Part shown: piece after piece, positions 1 to 7,961 of the stretch | Numbering within the stretch: the first letter of the stretch is position 1 | Layout of the letters: the number at the start of each line of letters is the position of its first letter | Assembly (NCBI RefSeq): GCF_015690345.1 | Contig: NZ_JADPUN010000422.1 | Coordinates: forward strand, 1 to 64,000 | From: Plantactinospora alkalitolerans | GTDB taxonomy: Bacteria; Actinomycetota; Actinomycetes; Mycobacteriales; Micromonosporaceae | DNA length: 64,000 bases | Reading direction: 5' to 3' | Notes under the pieces: model-generated | Database searches by the model: none | What the model saw: the letters and a program-made list of their open reading frames with translations, nothing else | Told to the model about the DNA's origin: nothing | Position numbers and translations under genes: made by a program

Positions 1-1217
1 GGCGGGCTGCTGGGGGTGCTTGGCGAAGTCGTAGATGGCCCCGTTGCGCCGGGCGTGGTCTGCCGCACCTCTCGCGGTGCTGCGGCGACCTTCGCGATGG
101 CCGCCTTGATCACGGCAGGAGCCGGCGTCGTCGGTTGCGTCGGCGGCGGCTTGGCGGTGGTGGCGGGCACGGGCGCCGCACCGGCCGTCTCGTCCTCGCC
201 GTGGTGGTTTGTCTGCACGTGGCCGCTGGTTCTTCCGAGGTGGTTGGAGGCGAAGTCGCACGCCGGACGGTCCGCGCCGCAGACGAAGTACCGCTCGCCG
301 TTCCTCAGGCGCACACCCCGGATCTTCTTGTAGTACTGGGGTTCCCCGGTCCCTCGTTTCCGCACGGGCATCTCGACCGGGAATTCCTCGACGACTTTGC
401 TCAAGATGGTCCGCAAGCGTGTGACCTTGGCTGCCTGTAGCTCGCGGCGGGCGAGCGTGAGTGGTCCGGGATGTTCGTTGCCGAGGTGCTTGCGTGCCGC
501 TGCCGAGCTGGTGTACGTCAACGTGCAGCCCGTGCCCGGCTTGTTGCACAGGACGCGAGCGGGAACCAGGTCGAGGAGGCACTTCGGGCACTTCCCACAC
601 GGGCACTTCCTGCAACGCTCGCTCGGCTCGTGGCGGCACCAGTTCGACCAGTTCTTGCATACCGGCACGTCCGACGGCGGCGGTTCGTTCTCTCTGGCTT
701 CATCGCTGTACCTGACGGCGCGTTTCGCGGCGAAGGATGTGTCCGCCTTCATCGCCACGCCGGCGAGGTTCGCGTACGGCCTGTTGTAAACCTCCATACG
801 AAGCCAGAACTGGCCGATGGCGTCGTCGCCAAGTTCTTCGAGTGGGATGCCTACGTCAAGGGACGGCGTGGCGGTCTGGGCCGGTGTGGTTGTGGCGGTG
901 ACGGCCATGGGCGGCTCTTTCAGTTCGTTCGGTGCGGTGGCAATCGTTGCCACGCTGGCCCTGTCTTTCGCGATCTTGGTGCGCCGGGACGCGGTTCGCA
1001 CCGCACGCGCGGCCTGCTCGGCCTTCTCCAGGCCCCGTTTGCGGAGTTCGGTGGTGACGTTGTCCACGGTTCGGCCGGCGCCCTGTGAGGGGATCCTGAC
1101 CGGCTCCTGGCCGTCGGCAGGAAAAACCATCCAGCCGCGTTTGCGATCCACGACCCGCCAGTTGACGGCGGCGCACCGCTGTGCCAGTTCTTGCATGCTT
1201 CCATTGCTTCGGGTCAA
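1..1217 (-). CDS. Cysteine-rich protein with C2H2-like zinc fingers (C-terminus cut by window edge)
   Basis: A leftward reading frame stays open to the window edge, about 405 codons, so the C-terminus is missing. I chose TTG at 1217: it has GGAGGGG seven bases upstream and overlaps the previous stop as TTGA. An in-frame ATG at 1196 is the alternative. The middle has closely spaced cysteines (CRKCPCGKCPKC). Two C2H2-like fingers follow, one around CNKPGTGC with HLGNEH, one around CGADRPAC with H..H. The tail is rich in Pro, Thr and Ala. It is probably a zinc-stabilised nucleic-acid-binding protein; the family was not recognised. Confidence 0.75.
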   Translation of the reverse strand, partial: MTRSNGSMQELAQRCAAVNWRVVDRKRGWMVFPADGQEPVRIPSQGAGRTVDNVTTELRKRGLEKAEQAARAVRTASRRTKIAKDRASVATIATAPNELKEPPMAVTATTTPAQTATPSLDVGIPLEELGDDAIGQFWLRMEVYNRPYANLAGVAMKADTSFAAKRAVRYSDEARENEPPPSDVPVCKNWSNWCRHEPSERCRKCPCGKCPKCLLDLVPARVLCNKPGTGCTLTYTSSAAARKHLGNEHPGPLTLARRELQAAKVTRLRTILSKVVEEFPVEMPVRKRGTGEPQYYKKIRGVRLRNGERYFVCGADRPACDFASNHLGRTSGHVQTNHHGEDETAGAAPVPATTAKPPPTQPTTPAPAVIKAAIAKVAAAPREVRQTTPGATGPSTTSPSTPSSP

Positions 1218-1699
1218 TGACGTACCCCTCCGTCGGTCTTGTGTTCGTCGGCCAGTACGGGCGCCGAGCCCTGGTTCGCTGCCGCCTCGCGGCTTGCGGT
1301 CCAGACCGCGGCTGCGACGCGATACAGGGCGTCGTTGACGGTCTTCAGTAGGCGCTCGTCGATCCCTTCCGACGGCCCCAGTCCGAGACTCGCCGTTCCT
1401 TCCTGAACCCTGGTCCAGAACGTGTTCAGGGCGAGAATGCGAGCCTCCGCGCCGCCCGGTTCCGGTACTCCAGGAAAGGCCGGGAGCGGTCCTGCCATGA
1501 ACACGTGCGCCCACGGCTGTGTGTATCCGCAGGGCACGTCCGGGCAGTACCAGCCGTCCTTCGCGGCGACCAGAGCCGGGCGGGACCCGCCATGGTCGCC
1601 GTCTCCGCAGGTGAACGGGTGTAGCCAGCCCGACTGTTGGAACCTGTTCAGGGCGGCGACTTGATCTGCGTTCCACGGTGGCACCAGACGTTGTTCCAT
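1214..1699 (-). CDS. Hypothetical protein, 161 aa
   Basis: Codon use is normal for the strand, and a TTGAC/TAACCT promoter sits just upstream. It starts at ATG 1699 with AAGAAGGGCAGG before it and ends inside the start of the next gene. The N-terminal half has Cys and His residues (CGDGDH, CPDVPC) that could bind zinc. The second half is helical. No family was recognised. It begins the leftward operon that continues off the window. Confidence 0.7.
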   Translation of the reverse strand: MEQRLVPPWNADQVAALNRFQQSGWLHPFTCGDGDHGGSRPALVAAKDGWYCPDVPCGYTQPWAHVFMAGPLPAFPGVPEPGGAEARILALNTFWTRVQEGTASLGLGPSEGIDERLLKTVNDALYRVAAAVWTASREAAANQGSAPVLADEHKTDGGVRH

Positions 1700-1733
1700 C
1701 CTGCCCTTCTTTGGTCGGAGTGCTGGGAGATCT

Positions 1734-1763
1734 AGGTTATCGCCCGGATCTAACCTCGGTCAA
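1734..1763 (-). promoter_or_regulatory. Promoter, TTGACC-18-TAACCT
   Basis: On the minus strand, TTGACC (1763-1758), an 18-bp spacer and TAACCT (1739-1734) lie about 35 bp upstream of the 161-aa gene. The -35 box is part of a TTGACCGAGGTTA half-site shared with the other promoters of this element. Confidence 0.7.
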
Positions 1764-2260
1764 ACTGCTGCTCGCGCGGGGTTTGCGACGATCCGGCCCT
1801 CCAGGTCCAGCAGGGCGCCAAAGAGGTGTAGCCGCACGTCATCCGAGGCGCCGACGCTGGACATCACCGCGATCAGGTGGAACGCGGCGGCCCAGTACGT
1901 GTCGCGGTCGATACGCAGCCGGCGATGGATCGCCTCAAGCTGATGCATCTGGAAGTGCACCGGTCCACCCAGAATCTGGCCGATGAACAGCGCCTGGTGG
2001 CGGTGTAGCCGGCTCATGTTCACGCCGGCGAAGTAGTGGCTCAGGCGAGGGTCGCCGAGCACTCGGTGGTAGAACTGGTCGACGGCGACGCGGATCGTGT
2101 CGGGTCCAACCCGGTCGTACATCGTGATCCGGTCTTCGGGTGCGGTCGCTGGCTCGGTGATCGACGGTTGTCGTGGTTCGCGGGGCGCGAAAACGCGCCA
2201 CAAGACTGCAATTCCCACGACCACAATGACGCCGACCCCTGCTGGAATCAGGACATCCAC
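1760..2260 (-). CDS. Membrane-anchored group I truncated hemoglobin
   Basis: 166 aa from a GTG start. Residues 4-25 form one hydrophobic helix, so the globin is probably tethered to the membrane. From residue 47 the sequence follows the truncated hemoglobin fold: MYDRVG, the B-helix FYHRVL, DPRLSHYFAGV, HRHQALF and GGP, then AIHRRLRI with the likely proximal heme His. Family members bind O2 or NO, and group I forms can detoxify NO. An N-terminal anchor is uncommon in the family. Presence in an accessory element suggests a fitness cargo gene rather than a transfer function. Confidence 0.85.
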   Translation of the reverse strand: MDVLIPAGVGVIVVVGIAVLWRVFAPREPRQPSITEPATAPEDRITMYDRVGPDTIRVAVDQFYHRVLGDPRLSHYFAGVNMSRLHRHQALFIGQILGGPVHFQMHQLEAIHRRLRIDRDTYWAAAFHLIAVMSSVGASDDVRLHLFGALLDLEGRIVANPARAAV

Positions 2261-2302
2261 CTACCGCACGGTAACGCGAAAACAACGCGGAAAACCGGCC
2301 GG

Positions 2303-2315
2303 TAACCTAAGTCAA
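2303..2315 (-). promoter_or_regulatory. TTGACTTAGGTTA half-site upstream of the globin gene
   Basis: The minus strand reads TTGACTTAGGTTA, one half of the palindrome seen at the other promoters here. TTGACT could be a -35 box for the globin gene, but no convincing -10 box sits 17-18 bp downstream. Confidence 0.4.
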
Positions 2316-2327
2316 CATTGCCGCTGG

Positions 2328-2633
2328 TCAGGCGCTTGCGCACCTCTCGCCCGGCCTGCGCCGGGCGTTGCCGACCGCCTTGGTGAACCCAGCCGGCTCG
2401 CCCTGGACCTCCGGGTCCCAGACCCGGGCGGCCAGCTCGGCCGCACCGCCCTTCGGGTAGCACCAGCCGAAATCGTAGACCGATTGGAACGATTGCGGAG
2501 TCAAGATCAGTCTGTCGTTGTAGAGCATGGGCATTACCTGGACCAGCCAGCCGCCCCACCGGCCCAGCGTGACCAGCCCGTCCTCGCCGAGGACGGGCTG
2601 GTCGAAGAACTCGATCAACGTACCGTCAGCCAT
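2328..2633 (-). CDS. Hypothetical protein, 101 aa
   Basis: The start is ATG 2633, preceded by AGGAAG; an upstream in-frame ATG has no ribosome binding site. The sequence is globular with many aromatics (FFDQPVLGEDG, GRWGGWLVQVMPMLY, VYDFGWCYPKGG). No family was recognised. It is the last gene before the globin gene, on the same strand. Confidence 0.6.
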   Translation of the reverse strand: MADGTLIEFFDQPVLGEDGLVTLGRWGGWLVQVMPMLYNDRLILTPQSFQSVYDFGWCYPKGGAAELAARVWDPEVQGEPAGFTKAVGNARRRPGERCASA

Positions 2634-2680
2634 AGGTCTTCCTAAGATGGATTTGAACGGAACGGTCGTTCGTTGCACCT

Positions 2681-3226
2681 CTACGCCGCAACGAGGTTCG
2701 CCAACTGCGAGTCGGGGTTGCGGCGAGCGAAGGCGATCAGGTCCGCCTGGGCGCCCTGGGGGTGCAGCACCTCCACCCCGGCCCGCCCGGCGATCGTCGT
2801 TACGGTGTCGGAGTCGTCGATGCGGATCTGGTAGGCGATCTGCGCCGCTGTCCGGCGCCGCAGGGCGAGCGCCCGTACCGCCATGGGGCGATCAGACGTC
2901 GTGATTGGCAGTTGGAGCTTCGGGTCTTTGCACAGCATCCAGATGCTGAGCACGTCCGGTCGCTGGTCCTGCGGGTGGAGCTTGATCCCCATCTGGCGTG
3001 CGGCGCTTTTCGCCCCGGACACGCTCATCCGCAGCGCCCAGGCGACGTGGGTGGCGCTGTACCCGAGGGCCGTCATCGCCGCCATCGCCTCCCGGCGCAT
3101 CCAGCCGGTCAGCGGCAACCGCCGCCCATCCGCCACCACGGAGGCGACCATGAGGATCGCCCACGCTGGATGATCGGTCCGACCGGGCGGAGGTGGGCAC
3201 TTCATTCCGATCAGCGTCCACCGCAT
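2681..3226 (-). CDS. Hypothetical protein with helix-turn-helix-like segment, 181 aa
   Basis: It begins at ATG 3226 behind GAGGGGAAT, right after the stop of the upstream gene. Residues 45-80 (REAMAAMTALGYSATHVAWALRMS) and 125-150 (RRRTAAQIAYQIRIDDSDTV) each look like helix-turn-helix units, in which the segment after a short turn would read DNA. A DNA-binding role is inferred from shape only. Confidence 0.6.
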   Translation of the reverse strand: MRWTLIGMKCPPPPGRTDHPAWAILMVASVVADGRRLPLTGWMRREAMAAMTALGYSATHVAWALRMSVSGAKSAARQMGIKLHPQDQRPDVLSIWMLCKDPKLQLPITTSDRPMAVRALALRRRTAAQIAYQIRIDDSDTVTTIAGRAGVEVLHPQGAQADLIAFARRNPDSQLANLVAA

Positions 3227-3227
3227 C

Positions 3228-3947
3228 TCAGATTCCCCTCACGGACGCGATCGACTGAGTCGAGCTTCCTGTGCGTTTGCCGACCCGCGCGGACAGCCAC
3301 TCATCCCACTTCCGGCGGTGGTTGCAGTGACCACACAGGCTCCAGTTCGACGCCTCCCGGCCGACGGGCATACCGACAACCTCCACCTTGCAGCTCCTGC
3401 AGTTGTACGGTTCCGTCGCCTCGACGACACCTGCCAGCACCTCGACGTGGCAAACGGCGCAGCGCGGCTGCCCGTCGCCGCCGATCGCGGTGGCGTCGCG
3501 GTCGAAGCACTCGACACACCGCCGGATTGCCCCGCCTTGATGGGCGGCCTCAGGCCACCGGGCGGCACACTCCGGGCAGACCCAGGGGTCATCGAACTCG
3601 CAGGGGACGCTGACGCAGTAGGGGCAGTTCGGTGGCGGGAAGTCCAGCTCCACACCTTCGATCGGCGCCAGGGCGCGTATCTGGCCGGCGAGGCGATGCA
3701 GCCGGACGTGCCCGATCGGCACCCCCCTCCAGTTGTTGCGGAGAACGACCAGCGCCCGAGGCGGGTCGTGGTAGACCTCGGCTGCGCGGGCCACCACGTC
3801 GATCTTCGCTCGGCGTGACCGGCGGTTGCCCGGCCAGTACAGGACCGGGTCACCCGGCTTGATCTTCTCGTTCCACGCCTCGACTGCGGCCCGTACTGCG
3901 GCCTTGGTCGGGTCTACGTCGACCGGCTTGGTCGCGACTTCGGCCAT
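3228..3947 (-). CDS. Multi-zinc-ribbon protein, 239 aa
   Basis: ATG 3947 has GGAGG eight bases upstream and was preferred over a longer frame. The N-terminal half has an SH3-like basic part (DPVLYWPGNRRSRRAK). The C-terminal half carries five CxxC pairs (CPYC, CPEC, CVEC, CAVC, CRSC) and a CGHC, arranged like two or three treble-clef zinc ribbons. It is likely a nucleic-acid-binding or scaffold protein. No enzyme motif was seen. Confidence 0.7.
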   Translation of the reverse strand: MAEVATKPVDVDPTKAAVRAAVEAWNEKIKPGDPVLYWPGNRRSRRAKIDVVARAAEVYHDPPRALVVLRNNWRGVPIGHVRLHRLAGQIRALAPIEGVELDFPPPNCPYCVSVPCEFDDPWVCPECAARWPEAAHQGGAIRRCVECFDRDATAIGGDGQPRCAVCHVEVLAGVVEATEPYNCRSCKVEVVGMPVGREASNWSLCGHCNHRRKWDEWLSARVGKRTGSSTQSIASVRGI

Positions 3948-4026
3948 GGTGGCCTCCTTCGGTTGGTCGGATCCAGTCGGCCACCGCACGAGCCGGCACG
4001 GGTCCGGCTCGACGGAGGGCGACGGG
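3948..4026 (-). repeat. Intercistronic hairpin module, copy 1
   Basis: In the coding direction a GAGCCGG/CCGGCTC stem (7 bp) is followed by the GGTGGCC...GACC segment, then AAGGAGG and ATG. This is a diverged member of the family. Confidence 0.5.
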
Positions 4027-4221
4027 TTACCTGGTGGGTGCACGGCGGGGCCGACTAACGGCCGCACGCCCGTGGGAGTCCCGAATCTCGGCGACGGCTT
4101 TCTCGATCCGCTCGCCGTCGGCCTCGGTGTGGTCGGGGAACGAAGCTCCCGCGCAGAGTGCCATGTCGATAAGGCCCGCCACCCAGCTGTGAGCCTCACG
4201 TTTTGCGGCTTGCTTGTCCAT
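4027..4221 (-). CDS. Hypothetical protein, 64 aa
   Basis: Start ATG 4221 (MDKQAAKREAHSW) with GAGGGC upstream; 10 bp separate it from the previous gene. It is mostly helical and charged. No family was recognised. Confidence 0.55.
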   Translation of the reverse strand: MDKQAAKREAHSWVAGLIDMALCAGASFPDHTEADGERIEKAVAEIRDSHGRAAVSRPRRAPTR

Positions 4222-4231
4222 GCTGCCCTCT

Positions 4232-4510
4232 CTACCTGCCGGCGAGCGCCGTCGCGCGACGTCGCCTTCGGCACTCTTCGTCGCAGTACGCTGCGTCGGC
4301 ACGTTTTCGGTCTCGTTCGTGCGGGTTGCCGCACGGCCCCTTCGCGCTGATACAGCCGGGGCACCAGTCCTTCGGGTCGATGAAGTCGCCGCACTCGGCG
4401 CACTGGCGACGGCCCTGGTTATCGACCTCGGCAGTCAGACGGCGAAGGCTGATAGACGCGCGTCGTCGCCGCGCCGGCGCGGGCATCCAGCTCGGCAGCC
4501 GGGGGCTCAT
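4232..4510 (-). CDS. Small zinc-ribbon protein, 92 aa
   Basis: The ATG at 4510 overlaps the previous stop as ATGA, which marks translational coupling. An arginine-rich N-terminus precedes a Cys-rich part: CAEC, then CPGC and C.NPHE, then CDEEC before a run of arginines. It looks like a compact zinc-binding, nucleic-acid-binding protein. The family is unknown. Confidence 0.6.
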   Translation of the reverse strand: MSPRLPSWMPAPARRRRASISLRRLTAEVDNQGRRQCAECGDFIDPKDWCPGCISAKGPCGNPHERDRKRADAAYCDEECRRRRRATALAGR

Positions 4511-4917
4511 CCTGTACCCGATCCGATCGGGCGATGCGGCGACTCGATCGTCTGACACGAGACGCATCCGGTGCAGAACGGCCGGCTGGCGCAGCGAAGT
4601 CCGGCGGTTACCCAGGCGATCGTGGCCGCGTCCTGGTCGGCGGTGGCCGCCGCGGTGATCTGCCTGGCCATCTCGTGGGCGACCACCCTGACAGCGAGAT
4701 TCACCTCGTCCTGAAAGTCTCGGCGCTGATTGTTCGCGTCACGCCATTCGCGTAGCGCCCGCAGCGCCGCTTCCAGTCGCCCGTAGACAGGGAGCGCCCC
4801 CCTGGCCGTCGAATACCAGTCCAGTCCCAGAAAGTTCCCGCAGTGTTGGTAGAAGGGAACGCGGGCACGCTCGATGCGCTCGCGTTGCTTCGTTACCCAC
4901 TCCGGCAGGTCACTCAT
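4507..4917 (-). CDS. Hypothetical helical protein with C-terminal CxxC pairs, 136 aa
   Basis: It begins at ATG 4917 (MSDLPEWVTKQRERIERARV), which overlaps the preceding stop. It is largely alpha-helical, with a central LEAALRALREWRDANNQRR segment, and ends CASRPFCTGCVSC. The role is unknown. Confidence 0.6.
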   Translation of the reverse strand: MSDLPEWVTKQRERIERARVPFYQHCGNFLGLDWYSTARGALPVYGRLEAALRALREWRDANNQRRDFQDEVNLAVRVVAHEMARQITAAATADQDAATIAWVTAGLRCASRPFCTGCVSCQTIESPHRPIGSGTG

Positions 4918-5113
4918 CGTCGCCAGCCTCGCCGTCGCAGTGCTCGTTGGTGACCAGGCATTCGCCCTGGCAGTCGAGTGAGTTGCAGCCCTCCGCGTAC
5001 CGCGCCCCGCATCCGGGCCGGTGGTGCCCCCGGTCGACCACGGCCTGCCGGTTCTCACCGCACGGCAGGGTGTCGCTGGAGCCCTCTCGGGCGGTAGTGC
5101 TCCCGCGTGCCAT
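4910..5113 (-). CDS. Small cysteine-rich protein, 67 aa
   Basis: ATG 5113 follows a clean AGGAGG. It contains seven cysteines in CGENR, GCGARYAEGCNSLDC and CLVTNEHC, and has an acidic tail. It could be a structural zinc protein. It follows hairpin module copy 2 and overlaps the next start. Confidence 0.55.
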   Translation of the reverse strand: MARGSTTAREGSSDTLPCGENRQAVVDRGHHRPGCGARYAEGCNSLDCQGECLVTNEHCDGEAGDDE

Positions 5114-5192
5114 GATCAATCCTCCTTCCAGTCCGATCCGGTCGGCCACCGCACCGGCCCGTACGCGACGGACTGGGCGGAAGTTGGCCGGG
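5114..5192 (-). repeat. Intercistronic hairpin module, copy 2
   Basis: It has the GCGGTGGCCGACCGGATCGG core of the family, then AAGGAGG and ATG of the 67-aa gene. The first stem is weaker than in other copies. Confidence 0.5.
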
Positions 5193-5639
5193 TCAGTCAT
5201 CCTCGGGACGGCAAGCAACCTTCGTGACGCGCAACGGGGCATAGTCGAGAACGCCCTCGGTGGTGGACCAGCCGCCTGAGTTGCGCCAGTCGTACTCTTG
5301 CGAGCGGTCGAGGCCGCCGTCGTCCTCGTCGTCGGCGTACCGGTCGTCGCCGAACACGCGGTGCCAGGTGTCGCCCGCATCGTCGACGACTTCGAGGACG
5401 TCCCAGCGAATATCTTCACTGCCGGGGGCGATCCAGTCGCCGACCTTGGGGATTTCGCGGGAGGAGATCGCGTCGAGCAGTTCGCCGATACGGTCCTGGG
5501 TAGCGCCGTCGATCAGGCCGGCCAGCATTCGGGCGTGGGTGAAGTCGCGCAGCAGCCGCACCTCGCGCGATTCGCCGCCGTGCGAGGCGCGGCTGAACGC
5601 AAGGTAGTAGAGCTCGGTGTCAGTGTCTGGGCGGGTCAC
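5193..5639 (-). CDS. Hypothetical protein, 148 aa
   Basis: The GTG at 5639 overlaps the previous stop (GTGA). The middle reads like a small beta-rich domain (IPKVGDWIAPGSEDIRWDVL) and the tail is acidic (DDRYADDEDDGG). No family was recognised. Confidence 0.6.
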   Translation of the reverse strand: MTRPDTDTELYYLAFSRASHGGESREVRLLRDFTHARMLAGLIDGATQDRIGELLDAISSREIPKVGDWIAPGSEDIRWDVLEVVDDAGDTWHRVFGDDRYADDEDDGGLDRSQEYDWRNSGGWSTTEGVLDYAPLRVTKVACRPEDD

Positions 5640-5902
5640 GGTTGATCCTCTCGCGCGGCGCCCGGCTCGCCCTCGGTGGTCACGTCGCGAGCGATCGTTT
5701 CCAACTCGGTCAATTCGGTGACGAGCTGAGCGACAGCGTCTCGGTCGGTGACCGGGTTGAGCGCCGTGGTGTGGTCTTGCCCTGCCTTGGCTCGGTCGCG
5801 TTCCATGCCTTGGGCGCAGGTGGCGAGAAGCACCAACCGGGCGTCGCGCAGGACGCGGGGCAGGAAGCAACGCTGGTCGCAGAACTGGCAGTACGGGCCC
5901 AT
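5636..5902 (-). CDS. Hypothetical protein with N-terminal CxxC, 88 aa
   Basis: Start ATG 5902 (MGPYCQFCDQRCFLP) behind GGAAGGGGAAGAA. A CQFCDQRC zinc knuckle is followed by a helical region ending in acidic residues. Its stop overlaps the next start. Confidence 0.6.
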   Translation of the reverse strand: MGPYCQFCDQRCFLPRVLRDARLVLLATCAQGMERDRAKAGQDHTTALNPVTDRDAVAQLVTELTELETIARDVTTEGEPGAAREDQP

Positions 5903-5982
5903 TTCTTCCCCTTCCGGTGGATACTGACCGGTCGGCCACCGCGCCGGCCCGTGCGAGACGGGCCGGGCGGAAGCTGGTCGGG
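5903..5982 (-). repeat. Intercistronic hairpin module, copy 3
   Basis: A perfect 9-bp stem, CCGGCCCGT/ACGGGCCGG with loop CTCGC, is followed by the GGTGGCC segment and the ribosome binding site. The same loop occurs in copy 14 on the other arm. Confidence 0.6.
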
Positions 5983-7197
5983 TCAGCTGTTGGTGCGCAG
6001 CAGCAGTTGCCGGTGGACCTTGCTCTTGGCGTCGTCGCGGGTGCCTTCCAGGGCGGCGGTGGCGCGTACGACGCCGGAGGTGGCGCCTCGCAGGTTGCCG
6101 CCCGGCCGGACTTCGGCCTTCCAGTCCAGGAACTCGGTGAACGTCCGCTCGGCCGCGTACGCGGTCCGTCCCAGCTGCTTGGCGTTCTCGTCGAACAGCT
6201 CGGTCAGGGTCTCCTTGCGGTTGTTCCAGCGGGTGTGGGTACGGGCCGGCGAGTCCTCGTCGGGCGCGGTCCACAGCTCGCCCATGACCTCGTGGAACTT
6301 GTCGATCTCCAGTTGGGTACGGGCCAGCGCCTCTTCCTCGATCTTGAACTGCTCGTAGTAGGCGATCGAGAGGCGCATGGTGCGCCGAGCCTCGGCGATG
6401 CGCTCCAGCGGGTCGCCGACGTGGCGCATACCCCAGCGGGTGTGGGCGCCGGCGACGGCGAGCCGTTCGGTGTTGGCACACCGGGGGCGCCACGGGGTGG
6501 CGACGTTGTCCATCTTGCCGGAGCCGTCGTGGCTGTTGATGCTGACGACGTAGGGGCGGATCTCGTCGTTGACGCCCTCGGCGTCGATGCGGACGTCGAT
6601 CGGCAGCCTGATGCAGCAGAAGACCTTCGCGCCACCGCGCAAGGCGCCGGCGGTCTCCCAGGTGACGTCGTAGTTGTCGACGAGGTCCTGGAGGAATTCG
6701 AAGCAGACCCGGTTCTGGAAGATCTCGTACCGGCGGCCGACGATGCCGAGCGGGGCGCCGGTGTCGCTGCGGTAGTTGACGAACTGGCCGGGCACCTCGA
6801 TGAGCGGGCCGTCCGCGTCGATCTGGAAGGTGGCGGGGCGCTGCAGCACGAGCCAGGCTGTGCCGCTGAGGTCCATCACCTGGCCGATGTCGGTGACGCC
6901 GGCGGGTACGACGTTGCCGGCCCTGTGTCATTCCTCGTACCGGGAGTAGAGGGCAACGTTCCCCTCGACGACGTCGAGGCCGTGCTGGGGCATGACGTCG
7001 CCCATGGCGTTGCGGAGGAAGATTTCTCCGTTGTCGTAGCCGCCGTCGGTGACTTGGTATCGGTCGTTGCCGAGGGAGCGCATCGTGCCGGCGGCGATCG
7101 CGTCGTTGAGTGATTCCTGGTTGCGCAGGATTTCGGCGATCTGGTTGGCACGGGTGGCGTCGAAGCGGTCGTTGACGTCCAGCACGGATGCGGTCAT
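5983..7197 (-). pseudogene. DUF932 / TIGR03299 phage-plasmid-like protein interrupted by in-frame TGA
   Basis: One frame runs from ATG 7197 (GGAGG upstream) to 5983 with a single TGA at 6927-6925. The first piece ends VALYSRYEE. After the stop comes HRAGNVVPAGVTDI, then DLSGTAWLV, TGAPLGIVGRRYEIFQN and the rest of the DUF932 core. Family members have a Trp-His pair at this point (...WHxLGxVVPxG), so TGA sits where TGG is expected. DUF932 proteins are common on plasmids and phages and their role is not settled. It may be a broken gene, a reading error or a recoded stop. Downstream re-initiation at 6879 would make a truncated 298-aa protein. Confidence 0.7.
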
Positions 7198-7231
7198 CTG
7201 GTCCTCCTGGTGTGCTCCGCCTCCGAGGTAA

Positions 7232-7291
7232 GGCTATAACCTCGGTCAAGCTGACATGACCGAGGTTATAGCCCGAGCGCGCATAGCGCAA
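7232..7291 (-). promoter_or_regulatory. Promoter with perfect 17-bp palindromic operator
   Basis: On the minus strand TTGCGC (7291-7286), 17 bp, then TAACCT (7268-7263). The -10 box lies in a perfect inverted repeat, arms 7232-7248 and 7257-7273 (GGCTATAACCTCGGTCA), with an 8-bp centre. A repressor bound here would cover the -10 box and start point. It drives the DUF932 gene and those below it. Confidence 0.8.
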
Positions 7292-7322
7292 GTACCCAAT
7301 TCGGCAACACTCCTGGTCTGAC

Positions 7323-7961
7323 TCAGTCGATTTCTAGGCAGGGGCCGATGTGCTCGCGGTGCAGCTCGCACGAGTACTCGTAGCCCGGCGGACGCTTGCC
7401 GCAGTACGCCGACTCGCGAATCAGCCAACAGTCGTTCGGGCCGTCCCAGTACCCGTCGCGGACCAGGACGTACGAATCGATGCGGTATCGGCACGCGGTC
7501 CGCTCAACAGCTTCCAGCAGCTCGGGATTGCGTGCCACCAGCCGACTGCGCGCGGCGGCATACTTCCGCGTGCCCCACGTTCGATCGTCTTCGGACAGCA
7601 GAGCCTGGCGTTTCGGGTCCGAGTTGTGGCTGTTGTCTGCCAACTTGACCTTGAGGCCGACCGGGTGCCTTACGGCCCGGTCGAGCATGTCCTCGTACGC
7701 CTCGCCCGGCCGGCGGCTTACCGAGTCGACCGCCCCGACGACCTCCTCCGGATAGCCCTGCTCGCGCAGGTAGGCGAGCGTGACCCAGGTGTCCTCGACA
7801 GTGTCGTGCAGCCAGCCGGCCATGACGGCGTTCTCGCCGAACCGGTGCAGCATCCCGGCGACCGCCCGCACGTGCTCGACGTACGGCCGTCCGGCCTTGT
7901 CGACCTGGCCGGCGTGGGCACGCTCGGCAAGCGCGGCAGCGTCAGCGACGGTCGGCGTCAC
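7323..7961 (-). CDS. HD-domain (p)ppGpp-hydrolase-like protein
   Basis: 212 aa. The first 110 residues follow the HD phosphohydrolase pattern of SpoT/Mesh1-type hydrolases: AHAGQVDKAGRPYVEHV, then AGWLHDTVEDT (the HD pair) and KLADNSHNSDP (the last metal ligand region). The C-terminal part is family-unknown and has three Cys near the end. Such enzymes remove pyrophosphate from (p)ppGpp. The substrate here is inferred from motifs. The ATG overlaps the previous stop. Confidence 0.75.
   Translation of the reverse strand: MTPTVADAAALAERAHAGQVDKAGRPYVEHVRAVAGMLHRFGENAVMAGWLHDTVEDTWVTLAYLREQGYPEEVVGAVDSVSRRPGEAYEDMLDRAVRHPVGLKVKLADNSHNSDPKRQALLSEDDRTWGTRKYAAARSRLVARNPELLEAVERTACRYRIDSYVLVRDGYWDGPNDCWLIRESAYCGKRPPGYEYSCELHREHIGPCLEID

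Noticed and set aside
5636-7291. 551-codon minus frame rich in Arg across the DUF932 gene
   Set aside because: Out-of-frame shadow; only its last 88 codons (start 5902, with ribosome binding site) form a real gene.
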